From NCBI GenBank assembly GCA_947561715.1, contig OX387200.1, forward strand, positions 8,000,501 to 8,064,500: a stretch of 64,000 nt of DNA, given 5' to 3'. Position numbers and translations under genes: made by a program. A model generated the notes under the pieces. It worked only from the letters and a program-made list of their open reading frames with translations, ran no database searches and was not told where the DNA came from. This DNA comes from Ascidia mentula. Taxonomy: Eukaryota > Chordata > Ascidiacea > Phlebobranchia > Ascidiidae. Below are positions 11,545 to 23,151 of the stretch, in pieces (position 1 is the stretch's first letter; every line of letters starts with the position of its first letter).

Positions 11545-12420
11545 GAATTTCTAACGAACTTTATATAGTATAAGAGCAAGAACGTCTTCTCTCCAATGTG
11601 CTTACTACAATCAATAATATACAACAGTGTACCCCACAAAAATACCACAGACCTCTGAAGGTAAATAATAAAACAGTCTTTACAAAAGCGGAACCGATAC
11701 TGTGGCGTATTAGCCAACCTGGAAGTTGCTCCTTTTTTAGTCACCATGACGTCGTTTAGTTTTCAATGATTGGTGAAAATATTTGTAACCTTTGCACAGC
11801 CGAACAAACACGATTATTGACGAAAGAAGGATTCAAATTATTTGTTGCCCCATTGTTATACTTGGTCGTTAGTATTTTGACACCACTCTAGTTGTGAAGT
11901 TTGGAATGACTGCTAATTTGCCTTTGTGTCGTTCTTTCTGTTCGGGCCTTACAAATATATGTCTCATTTGCCTGCATGTATTTGACCTGTTGGTAACGTG
12001 GAATTTTATTGCTATGTCCACTTTTATACAAAACGACAGCTCCATAAAAAGTCATATCTGGATAATAAAAATTTCGCCATAAGCCCAACAGCAAAAATAA
12101 CACACACACATAAAATAACAAAGCAATCATTGCAAATGAGAAAAATACAAAACTGCATTTCACAAAAAAGTACAAAACGACAGCTCCATAAAAAGACATA
12201 TCTGGATAATAAAAATTTCGCCATAAGCCCAACAGCAAAAATAACACACACACATAAAATAACAAAGCAATCATTGCAAATGAGAAAAATACAAAACTGC
12301 ATTTCACAAAAAAGTAGACTGTGAAAAAAATGAAGGCAAAAAAGAATTTCTGACTAACTTTTTGTAGTATAACAGCAAGAACGTTTTCTCTCCAATGTGC
12401 CTACTTCAATCTATAACAAT
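11545..12420. repeat. Pair of dispersed direct repeats of about 75 bp
   Basis: About 11545-11615 and 12341-12420 share a sequence containing AGCAAGAACG and CTCTCCAATGTGC, with about 85 percent identity by eye. They bracket the NLR intron remnant and could have mediated a local duplication or deletion. Confidence 0.6.
12027..12314. repeat. 144-bp tandem duplication, two nearly identical units
   Basis: Units 12027-12170 and 12171-12314 seem to differ at one base (AAAAAGTCAT versus AAAAAGACAT), so the duplication is recent. The unit is intron-like NLR sequence. Since 144 is a multiple of three, ORFs run through both units and give a misleading repeated peptide. Confidence 0.9.
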
Positions 12421-12452
12421 CTATGCATATTAGCCTTAATGCTTGAGCAAAG

Positions 12453-14829
12453 TTATTGATGATTAAGATCATGTACTTCGCACACCTGCAAGAAAAACAA
12501 ATCAATTTATTGCAACTGTAGGTAATGAAGCTCAATTTTTCCGATATACAGGAATTGGAGTAGCTTGTTATAGTGAGCTACAGACAGGGCCACGGTTGCG
12601 ACTTAAAAGGGCTCGTCAGTATAGCTTGGTGTGACTATATATAGTGACTATAAATACATTATTGGCTCTATTTCTTATTCATGAAGCTCTTTGTGATTTA
12701 CTGTAGCCTCACCATATTCGCACCGGCGTCCAGCTTGTCCTGAATAGCTTTCACGCCGACAGGGGAAATTCCACAATCCTTGACAAACAGCTGATCAATT
12801 TTTTCGAGAGCATTTGCAAGTGCAATGGCTCCACGATCACCGAGTTTTTTGTTTTCATGTAAATCCAAGACCTTAATCTACAGTAACTATAGATTAGAGA
12901 CTTATTTAACTGCTGTTAGTCATGTCAAAATAAGCAAATGCTTTTTCAACAAAAGTTTAAGACATGCGTTTAACATTTGATGCATATTTAACATCATAAT
13001 CGTCATTATCCTTAAATATGCACAGTCCACGAACTCACAACGAAAAGTTGCCCACAGCGAAATTACAAGCAAAAGATTATAGCATACAGTGAACGTTTGG
13101 GACCAGCACTATGTTGTGGTTTTGCTTACCCTCCCGGTTTGATCAAGTATACGCTTGAGATATGAACTCGCCCCCCTCCCCATCTATCTCACAAGAGTTT
13201 GCTCGTATTTTGCCAATTTTGTGAAGACAACGGGATAGTTGGAGAGCGCCGCTTGTTCCAAGAGGATTTCCATTCAGCTTGATTTCTGGGATCTTTGCGA
13301 AAATATGTTGAGTCAACACAAGTTGTGAACACATTGCCGATTTGTATTAATGGACACTACCGGGAAGGTCGTCAAAGTGGGAATATGTTTGCACTATTCA
13401 ACTGACTTATACCTGTTGATCTAGGCTTGCAATAGCTTGAGAAAACAATTCCATTTTTTCGCCAGTAATGTTGCAATGACCAGCTCTGAGGGATTTCATG
13501 CGTGACATGCAAGTAGCCAGTTTGTCCACTTCGTCCTTACTCAATGGGTTTTCGGTAAGTGTCAGACAGTCAAGCTGCAAATATAACATACATTTTTGAT
13601 GGTCTTTGACGTTTGAAAGGACAAAGAAGTGCTTAACAACAAGTAACTCACAAAAGGCATATCGCGTGAGGAATAATGATAATAATTATATGTGATATTA
13701 CTTATTTCGAAAACAAACGATGCATTATATGGAACATGTACATATCATATAAGGTATTTTGTTGCACAAAACATCGATACACAAGTGAATTTCAAATTGA
13801 GACCTGTCGTGTGCGATTGGCAACTGCATCCAATATAGTTAACATTGCAGATTGTGAAACTCGACTTCTCCAAATCCGTAGATCTTCAAGTTCTGGGACT
13901 TGTTTGGATATTTGATCTGCCTCTGCATCGCCAATATATGATCTCTGGACGCGAATTCGTCGCATCTGGAAATGAAAAAAGGAGTGAAACTAGGTTTTAA
14001 CGAACGCTAGTAGCCCATGGTCCAGAAATTCTACCTTTCGCTAAACTGCAAGTTTATAGGAAAAAAATCCCCTGGTAAATGCATATGCACGCTTCTCAGT
14101 GTGCTCACCCACCTGTTTGTTTGTCTTGTTGAAATAATTCACCAAAATAAAAAGTCCGTTGCCTTGAAACTGTGGAGGAAAGATGCTGAATTCAATTGGG
14201 ATGGAACTTCCTGTATTATGTAGAACGTGACACAAGGATGCAATGTCCCTAGCTTGGATGATCCCATCCAGAGTAATCATTTCCGGAAGCACCTGGACTG
14301 CTTGGAGGAGAATTTCCTGGTCATTTGCTTCAATCGCAATGTTGCAAATCTGAAATGCAGCAGGCAAATCGGCGGCGGTGTCGGTGAGAAACAATTGACG
14401 AAGACGATTCAACTTTGGGCGGATATCACCGACTTTCATAGTTGGAAAAAGCCGTTTCAATTTCTCAACAACAGTCGGATGACTAATGCCAAACATGAAT
14501 CTCGTCACTACTCTCCAACGGTCTTGAGTAAACTCTTCTTCCAGCCTCATGAATTCATCCATGTCGCTGAGGTACATGAGATATAAAGCTGCAAACTTCT
14601 CTTGCCAAGTCAAATGACTGAAGTAATATTTCTTGTCAGTGACGAACACCCGCACCTGAAGGCTTTCTACATCAACTCCGATGCTTAGAAAGGTTTCTAG
14701 AGCACGTTCGGACACGTTGTGGCATTGTATGTCGCTGTAATCAAACGCGATGAGACGCCTTTCGATTCCGTCTGAAGCCAACCGACTTAGGTTCTTCAGC
14801 ATAGCGAACACATCTTCCCCGAAACGAAG
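12453..14829 (-). pseudogene. NLR copy B: 5'-truncated NACHT-LRR gene
   Basis: Exons in gene order: 14829-14113 (C-terminal part of the NACHT/winged-helix exon, beginning at EDVFAMLKNLSRL), 13965-13804, 13574-13413, 13292-13130, 12877-12713 and 12485-12453 (terminal VCEVHDLNHQ and stop). The P-loop half is gone: at about 14830 the sequence changes to the last ITIH exon in opposite orientation. Exon 13130-13292 is 163 nt instead of 162; an extra base near 13150 shifts the frame to a stop at 13143-13145. The last LRR exon has one extra lysine codon relative to copy D. All other splice sites look intact, so decay is recent or the 3' part is still transcribed. Confidence 0.85.
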
Positions 14830-14831
14830 AT

Positions 14832-16098
14832 GGCTGCTTTTAGTGTATTCGACACTTACACAAAAAGGTGACTGAAATGTTGGTTGCTTACCGACTTTCT
14901 GTACGTTGTCAAGGAGAAGCAGGAGGATTATGAGATCCCCGAAATCTTTGCTACCCAACGATGACTTTGCAAATTGCTCTTTTCATTTTTTTTGCTTTGA
15001 CCGATCTGAACTTTTCAGGCGACAATAAATTTTATTTACCTATAAGAGAGTGGCATGCGCACTTTTGTATATTTTGAGTTTAGAGAAATGAAGGCTTGAT
15101 TTGTTGCTCGAAAAATCGTAAGACTCAAACCAAAATACTTTAACAGATGGGAAAACGATATTAAGTTTGGGTGTTTGGAACGAGATGTAAATGGCCTAAA
15201 ACCCACCAACTACCCCAATAAAACATTTATCTGAAACTTGTTTGCCGACACTAACTTAACAATGTTCTGTTGGATGGTCTGTACGGCAACTTAATTATGA
15301 GACAGGTTTAAAACTCGTGTTACGGAATTGTTTCGGCAGCGTGGTAATTGAGCATATACACCTTATAACCAAACGCAATCCTATAGCCTCATATATGATT
15401 TTTATCCTTACGCTGCCTCCCCTAATTCAGATAAGGCACTTATGTACCCTGCTATAACGGCTCACCACTAAAGCCAAAATACCACACACTGGTTTCACTA
15501 AATGGGCGCCCTACTTTAATAAAAATACGAGAACAACAAAATACATAAAGTAAAATCACCCACTTTAACGCCTTCACTCTTACACCAAATTCACTTCGCA
15601 CAGAACGACGCCCATAACAAAACTGCCCGTTTTTTTGGCAACATTTTAGCCGTGGGATGCCTCAAGTTAATCCACCAATCATCGCGCGGCATGCGATGAC
15701 TTCTGTGCGGCATTGGGGCGTTACGAAACGTGGCAAACATTGAAAAACACTGAGTTGGAAAAGTAAATAGGGAAACATAACTAAACGTGAATGCGCAAAA
15801 TTGACAAAAGCAAAGGAATAATGCAGTGCGTAGTGCGTTCATACATACAAAGAAAACCACTAAAGTGAACAACTCAAGAAACAAAAATCAAATGTGAAAA
15901 TAATGTGTGTGCCATTGTCCGCTACATCCGCATACAAAACGATGTATTTATCGCATACAATTATTATACAGTAAAGCACGAATCTTAACGACAAAGTTAT
16001 GTTGAAGCAAATCTGTAGATGGTCTTGATGGAGAAGGGGGCGAAACCGGAAACTGGGCGTTGTTACTGTTTGTCAAGACCGAAAACGTCACAGGTCTG
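14832..16098 (+). pseudogene. Duplicated 3' end of the ITIH fusion gene (last exon plus flank)
   Basis: This copies 8387-9648. The part matching the last ITIH exon reads FDTYTKR and then TGA at 14869-14871, where the parent has CGA. The true stop context (ATCTTTGCTACCCAACGA) is still present near 14945. No upstream ITIH exons accompany it, so it is a non-functional fragment. It supplies the 5' end of the chimeric minus-strand ORF 14041-14958. Confidence 0.88.
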
Positions 16099-16570
16099 CA
16101 AAGAAAAACACTTAAAACCAAAATGGCTGAACCGCACACAAGCCTAAAAAAACATTCAAAATGATCCTCCCCCGAATTCGTTAACCATTGCTGGTAGTTT
16201 TGCTTGATGTTGGGTTTGATGGATAGAGTACATCTTTTACCATTGTTTTTAATGTTATTCAATGACGTCGTGCGTTCAAGCTGCGGGTCGTCATTACTAT
16301 TTTACGTGCTCAGGTGATTCGCACTCGTTTATCTCTCTGCCTCCCCCGGTGTTAGAAAGCCTTGCATAGCAGTGCAGTTCGTAGTTGAGTAGATGCAGTT
16401 TCAGGGGCCACAGGGTTCACCATTTTGTTTTCAGAAACTGATGATGCCTTTGTAGGCGAAATCGATTTTTCGTATTTAAAAACAAACCGACGGACGGTAA
16501 TCAGAAACACTTGGTTTCAAACATTCACTTAAAACCATTTTGACTTTCGTATCAAGTGTTTTTGTGTGTA
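16099..16570. other. Spacer between the ITIH-tail copy and NLR C
   Basis: About 470 bp with no supported gene. I do not find the short terminal exon (VCEVHD-type) that copies B and D carry, so NLR C seems to have lost or replaced it. Confidence 0.5.
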
Positions 16571-19500
16571 CTACAGTACAAACTTGAAGTTACAAAATCG
16601 TAAAGAAGTTAAACAAACTATCAAACGTTTAAAGTCGAGCAAGGAGTATAAAAAAAAAGAAAAAGGGTATTTTTTTACCTTGCTAGCGCCAAGTTTATCC
16701 TGAATAGCTTTCACGCCGAAAGGAGAAATTCCACAATCCCTGACAAACAGCTGATCAATTTTTTCGAGTGCATTTGCAAGTGCAATGGCTCCACGATCCC
16801 CGAGTTTTTCGTTTTCATGCAAATCTAAGACCATCATCTACAAAATATAGGAATTCCAAAGCCGACTTTGCCATGTTTAACATTTGAAAGTCTGCGTATG
16901 ACATTTTGGCCAATAATGGGTTCTTTATATTTTACCTTTCCTTTTTGAGCAAGTAATGCTTGAGATATGAACTCGCCTCCCTCGCCATCAATCTGACAGG
17001 CGTTCGCTCGCAGTTTGCGAATGTTGTGAAGACAACGGGATAGTTGGAGAGCGCCGCTTGTTCCAAGAGGATTACCATTTAGCTTGATTTCTGGGATCTT
17101 AGCGAAAATATGTTGAGTCAACGAGATAATGTTCATATTAATTAACTCCGTTATCAAGAACCTTCAGTAAGGATGTGTCAGCACGCTACCGGGAAGGTCG
17201 TTATTGTGGGAATATGATTGCATACCTGTTGATCTAGGTTTGCAATAGCTTGAGAAAACATTTCCATTTTTTCGCCAGTAATGTTGCAATGACCAGCTCT
17301 GAGGGATTTCATGCGTGACATGCAAGTAGCCAGTTTGTCCACCTCATCCTTACTCAACGGGTTTTCGGTAAGGGTCAGTACATCAAGCTGCAGATAAAAC
17401 ATAATTTTGTTCTGTTTTTCTGCGTGAAACGAGTGTTGATATCAAACACAAAATATTGATACACAAGTGTATTTCAAATTGAGACCTGTCGTGTGCGCTT
17501 GGAAACTGCATCCAATATAGTTAACATTGCAGATTGTGAAACTCGACTTCTCCAAATCCGTAGATCTTCGAGTTCTGGTACTTGCTTGGATATTTGATCT
17601 GCCTCGGTATCGCCAATATTTGTTCTCTGGACGCGAATTCGTCGCATCTGGAAAGGTAAAAAAGGTTGAAACTAAATATCAACGGACGGTGTTATTTCTT
17701 GGTTCAGAAATTCTACCCTTCGCCAACGTGCAAATTTAGAAGAAAAATCTCCCTGGTAAATGCATATGCACACTTCTCAGTATATTTTACCCACCTGTCT
17801 GTGTGTCTTGTTGAAATAATTCACCAAAATAAAAAGTCCGTTGCCTTGAAACTGGGGAGGAAATATGTTGAATTCAATTGGGATGGAACTTCCTGTATTA
17901 TGTAGGACGTGACACAAAGATGCAATGTCCCTAGCTTGGATGATCCCATCCAGAGTGATCGTTTCAGGAAGCACCTGGACTGCTTGGAGGAGAATATCCT
18001 GGTCATTTGCTTCAATTGCAATGTTGCAAATTTGAAATGCAGCGGATAAATCGGCGGCGGTTTCGGTGAGAAACAATTGACGAAGACGATTCAACTTCGG
18101 GCGGATTTCACCGAGTTTCATATGTGGAAAAAGCGGCGTTAACTTCTCAACAACATTTGGATGACTGATGCCAAACATGAATCTCGTCACTACCCTCCAA
18201 CGGTCGTGAGTAAACTCTTCTTCCAGCTTCATAAATTCATCCATGTCGCTGAGGTACATGAGATACAAGGCTGCAAACTTCTCTTGCCAAGTCAAATGAC
18301 TGAAGTAATATTTCTTGTTAGCGCCAAGCTTCTGCAACTGAGGCCTTCCGACATTGAGAAAGGTTTTCAGAGCGTGATCGATCACTCTGTAGCGTTGTAT
18401 GTCGCTTTGGTCGAAAGCAATAAGACCCTTGTCAAGTCCATAGAATGCCATTCGCGTTAGATTATCCAAATCAGTCTGCGACTCTGTACTGTGAATGCGT
18501 TTCTTCTCGTACTGCGCAAAGTTTTCCAGTACGTTTACAAACACTTGGGTGATGGTAAAACTGGTTGTTTCGCCAATCGGACGTTTTAATATACACTCCG
18601 CGGTCATGATGCAGAACATAGGATTGTAGCATAGAGCCTTCAATGTAGGATTTTCTTCAAGAAGCCGGCCCGTGTAATTGTATGCATGAATTTCGTTTTC
18701 ACATACAGATTTAATCAGTTTCCCCTGAGATATTTCAGTAAGGCCTACGACTCTCACCGTAAAGAGAGGCATGAATTTCGGCTGTAGCATATTGTAGATT
18801 CCTGGTCTGGATGTGATAAGTTTCTTTACATTTGGCAGGATTTGACCGCAAAGTAGATTCATGAGAATGCAATCTGCCCGAGCCTCTGATTCGAGCTCTA
18901 CGTTGTCAAAAGCTCTCGATAGGTCAGCTATTCCAGCTTCGTCAAACCCATCCACAACTAGAAAGGCATGAGAAGACTGTGAAATTTTATTGAGAATCAA
19001 CACATTATTCTGGTTTAAAAACTCCCAATCTGGCACACAGTATTGTGCAAGAAACTTAAACACGGACATGGTTTCATTGAAATCAATTTCTCTGCAGGGT
19101 AGGTAGAACATAAAGTAGTCGCTCTCATGTCCTTCTACCTCGTGGTGGTGAGCGACCACCATTTTTCCGAGAGTAGTTTTTCCAACTCCTGCCGACCCAA
19201 TCACGCCAACAACGTTTCCACGCTTTGTCACAAAATCATGTTGGGACTCTTGACTTTGGTCGGTTTTAGATGCTTCGTTTTCAGCGTTCCCTGACGCGTC
19301 CAGAAAAAGCTCTGGCACCTCGACTTCAAAAGCATAAGCTGGACTCCTGATGCGAGATGAAGAAAAAATTCCGCTTTCTCCGAATTCTTCGTTGGTGTCG
19401 CAACCTTGACGAACTTCAAAAATTTCAAGGTCAACCGGTTTGTACTGGTTTTGACCGGCAATGATTTCTGCCTTCGACCTTAGTCTTTGCTGTAGCTGTG

Positions 19501-20045
19501 CTTCTGCAAGTTACGCAAAACAGTAGGGACTCGTTTTGAACTGGACACATTGAAAAAGTAATGCATGGGTGTATTCGCTTTAATTGGTTGAACGATATCT
19601 TGTATTGCATCAGCGAAAATCTTTCCCAAATTCAAACCCTCGCTGATGTTGTCTCAGCCAATTTTACAATCTTTACATTTTTTTTTCAAAATCTCGCCAT
19701 AATAGCAATTGGATTATTTCCAGCAGACAACAAAACAACATGTGACAAAGCGCTAGTAAAACATGCACGATCGCATTGGCTTCAAGTTATAAAATCACAC
19801 TTATGTTCAGTTTTAGACGCAAGAACCACGCAAATTTGTATTTATACATTTGACAAATTCACTTTTTCAACTTACTTCTTTGTTGTGTAGTTTCAACATT
19901 GCTACTTGAAAAGTCCTGAAAGTATTGTTCGCCCATAGTGTCTGCAGACTAATAAAACCCTCGTAAGTTAGCCGTTAACCTAACTAAATCTACAACTTAC
20001 GTCAGCTGGAATCGCTGTGCTAACACCTGTCTCTTTATCGTCCAT
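16571..20045 (-). CDS. NLR copy C: NACHT-LRR receptor (apparently intact)
   Basis: Exons in gene order: 20045-20001 (start ATG 20045-20043), 19948-19876, 19503-17795, 17647-17486, 17387-17226, 17097-16936 and 16837-16679, giving 824 codons with continuous phase. If the last donor is not used, the ORF reads through to TAG at 16571, adding about 35 residues. The large exon encodes a STAND NTPase: Walker A GVIGSAGVGKTTLGK, Walker B FLVVDGFDEAG and LITSRPGIY. Four exons of 159 to 162 nt then encode ribonuclease-inhibitor-type LRRs (for example LTLTENPLSKDEVDKLATC). The roughly 130 residues before the P-loop match no death-fold or TIR domain I recognise. NLRs are cytosolic immune sensors. It lies head to head with NLR D and differs completely from it in exons 1-2. 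Confidence 0.85.
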
Positions 20046-23000
20046 TCCGTGGTTTTCAGCTCACAGCAACTTCTTTCGTTTATGTGGCAACCTAATCTGT
20101 ACTGACCAAAGTGCAATGTACCTATAAAGGGCATTTGAAATTGTCTTTCGTTATGATATAGTGTGTTATAACTAATACTTACAGAACAGTTAAATATTCA
20201 CCCTAGTCTCCACAAAGCGTTTCGCACAGGTTGCATATCTTTCTCGCGGCATCGCACATCCCTGCCAGACTAATATTTGTTGGTGGTGAAACGTGTTATT
20301 CATTTACGTATACGTTTGAGTGCTTCATATGCACCAACTTACTGGACTGGAACACTACAGTCTGCCGAAGTCACTTTACCCTCTCAAGCGTAGCGGCCTT
20401 TCCCTTTTTCTTTTTTTCGCTAGACCGAAGTATTTCGTTCCCAGATGTACAAAAATTACCAAAAATCGTTTGATTTACAGTAACTCTGGTATCTGAAGAT
20501 ACTGATGGTAATAAATGCAACAGATCAATCACAATTTGCCGCACTTTGAGCAGCTGCTTTTTGACAAAAATTAAATCACTTTCAAAAACCTTGATCGAAA
20601 CACAACCCATTGTAAGAAACTAAATTGTGATTTGTGCTATGAACCGACTCATACAAGACAATGGAAGGCTGTTTAACCTGTCCTACTTTTACTTTTAATT
20701 AACCCTACTGTAAAACTATTTGAAACCAGCCTGCGTTTCGTTCAAGTCACGTAATGTTCTGGCTGTTGCGTGTCTTTTAAACGTGTCACTCTACTACACA
20801 GAAGACGGGTAGCTGTGCACTATAGTATGACGTCATAGAAACTTTGATTCATACAATGGTATTTGTAACTAAATTTTAGTAGGAGGAAGGCTTCGTTGCT
20901 GCTGGCAAGCAACAGGGTACTGGTTTCCGGGACAGGTCAGGACAAAATGCACGACCCAAAGGCAAACCAGTTGGTATCTGAAAGAGTAATCGACCGCGAC
21001 AGAAAGGAAAGTTTGACAACTGGAGTGATACAAAAGTAGGCTTGTTAACAGGAAAATGCAACAAGGCAACACAGTATAATACAAAACCAGCTAATCATGG
21101 TTCGGACTTCGCGTTAACAATGGCTATGACGTTACAATGCTGCAGGCAAAGATTGGCTGAAAATGCATTGGTTTGGGTAGGAGTTATTCACGAAAACGCG
21201 TGTAGCGCAGCGGTAGATCCTTTTGTGGGAAAAAATTACGTTTAGGCAATGCATAAATTGTCGAAGAATATAAGTACCGAGAACCACAGACGAAAAGTTA
21301 CGCTTAGGCAAAGAAAAACGTCTGGAATTAACGACAACTAGCACACCTGGCAACAACTTGGCTGCCGTGTGCGGTTTTACTGCGGCGAACGAGTTTTCAT
21401 CGTGTCGAAACTGACAGCAGACGGACACTAAAGCTCATCTGTTATCTTTTTTGTTAGTGCGTTCTACTAAGTTAGACAAATTTCGTAAATTTTGCTAAAC
21501 TTATTAACGTGGTCTAACACGTTTCAATTTTGATGTGGAGTCTTTTGTTTCATGTGCTGCGATTGACAGTAAACGCGCACATCAATGCAATTTAACAGCC
21601 AGACGCGCTAGTTGCGATCAATTCGAGACAATTTACTTTGCCTAAACGTGAAGTTTCGTTTTTGGTGCTTGGTACTTATATTCCTCAAAGGTTTCTGCTT
21701 TGCCTAAACAAAAAACAATTCGCACAATATTATTTACCGCATAGCGTTACACACGTTTTATTGAAGAACTCCTATCTAAACCAATGCATTTCCGACAATT
21801 CTTACGTGCAGCATTGAGACGGCAGACCCATTGATGACGCGAAATCCGAACCATGAATAGAAATTCGCAGACATGGATCCATAATTCCTACACGTTTCTG
21901 TCGGTATTGTCACTGATCGAGTGTTCGACAATGTCCGGACGTTGCGATGTCCTGGCAAAAAGATCTGTGATCCCTTGTGGTTTCTGGAATTGTGTTCTAG
22001 ACAAAATATTAAAGGTACGGTAATTTTCTTATCGTTTTTTTTAAAAGGCTATTTTTATATTAGGTGAACACAGCAATAAAATCAAACCGAAATCAAAACA
22101 ACATCAATTTTATACCCATGTAAATAATAGAAAATTCCGATTTTGAAATATAATTTGTACTAAACATAATGCATCCTTGTTACGTAAGCTATCCTGAGTC
22201 GATGTCTATGAGGTGAGATAAAGATACGAACGAATTTATTATTTCCAGAAAAAAATGCGTAGACTTGCAGCTGTTCTACAAAAACCTTGTCGTATTGCGA
22301 AAGCGAAGTATTTAACAAGCACTGTAGAAACTTTGACAAATGGCTACTTTTTTCGGGTCGTCATGACTTTGTAAGGGTTGGGTGGGGTAATAAAAGTGTG
22401 GAACCACTATTGTAAACTTCAGTGGCAAGAGGTTTTATTGCACTGGAATCTAGGATAGAGTAAACACGAGGCACGTCGTATGGTTTAATGTTTAACTATG
22501 ATAAAACTTTAAAGCCTTTGGCAGTAATATTACTACAACCCGGTACAAAAAAATTTCCAAATTAGTTATGTTGTGAATGTCTGCGCAGCCGCGTGAAACA
22601 GTTTTTTGAGTTTCTTTGTTAACTCATATTACTGAACCAAAGTGAGCAAAGGCGTTATGGTTGGGTTAAAATGTTCAGTGCGCGCGTTACGCCTTGCCTT
22701 TGAAAGAAATGCGCTGTGTCGTGTGTGATAAATGTTGCGCCACATCACCAAAGTTAATTTGTGCAGATTGGTTAATATTTAAACTGCTTTATGTAAATCT
22801 TCACCGATTGTTTTAAAAAAAGCGCTGTCATGGTGACTATATGAGCAGTAAGCACCCAGGTTGGGAAAAAAACATAGTAGTATCGGTTCCGCTTGAAACA
22901 CTTTGTTATCGATCCAACGCAGTCTACATTCTTGCCTTCATTGTGCTGGTGTCAACGTAGAGCTATGCGGTACCTTGCTCATCGTAAATGAAGAGTTGTA

Positions 23001-23151
23001 TTCAGCATTGCAAGCTTGAGGAAAGAATAGTCAACATATCAGCTTTTAAACTTGTTTGGATGTTTTCAGGTATATAGTTCGGTATGCTGACTAGTCGGTG
23101 GTTGGGAAAAATGAAATAAGACATCGTGGAGACTATTTGAACCATTTTAAG
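20046..23151. other. Shared intergenic region between head-to-head NLRs C and D
   Basis: About 3.1 kb with no gene supported on either strand; all ORFs are short and without family features. It must hold the promoters of both receptors. Its main structure is a long imperfect inverted repeat (about 21075-21885). Confidence 0.6.
21075..21885. repeat. Long imperfect inverted repeat (foldback) between NLRs C and D
   Basis: The left arm, about 21075-21440, pairs with the reverse complement of about 21515-21885, centred near 21475. Matching landmarks are CATGGTTCGGA (21096) with TCCGAACCATG (21845), AATGCATTGG (21164) with CCAATGCATT (21780), GAATATAAGTACC (21267) with GGTACTTATATTC (21672), and TTAGGCAAAG (21305) with CTTTGCCTAA (21637). 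Identity is about 70 to 75 percent with indels. It may be an old foldback transposon or part of the inverted duplication that created the C/D pair. Confidence 0.75.

Larger units (their letters stand above)
10930..12452. other. Rearranged spacer with NLR 5'/intron remnants
   Basis: No intact gene. On the minus strand 11888-12310 resembles intron 2 of NLR D (around 23210-23280 and 23745-23860), without exon 2. About 11690-11745 resembles the DNA upstream of NLR D (about 22827-22895). These are probably leftovers of the 5' part of copy A after deletions. The order of the two pieces is not the order in D, so rearrangement is likely. The minus-strand 139-aa ORF here is a translated tandem repeat of intron-like sequence, not a gene. 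Confidence 0.55.

Noticed and set aside
12024..12314. Possible CRISPR-like repeat array
   Set aside because: Only two directly abutting 144-bp units with no spacers, in an animal genome; a simple tandem duplication.
11888..12324. ORFs of 92 to 139 codons with hydrophobic repeated peptides on both strands
   Set aside because: They are translations of a 144-bp tandem duplication of NLR intron-like sequence and have no splice or family support.
15591..15884. Minus-strand 97-codon ORF, with a counterpart at 9265-9525
   Set aside because: Falls in the duplicated ITIH 3' flank; the two copies do not keep the frame at their ends, so selection on protein is not evident.
19561..19890. Plus-strand 109-codon ORF
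   Set aside because: Lies antisense in intron 2 of NLR C, AT-rich, no similarity; regarded as chance.
21185..21225. A-box-like TAGCGCAGCGGTAGA in the foldback
   Set aside because: No B box at a proper distance, so no tRNA gene is called.
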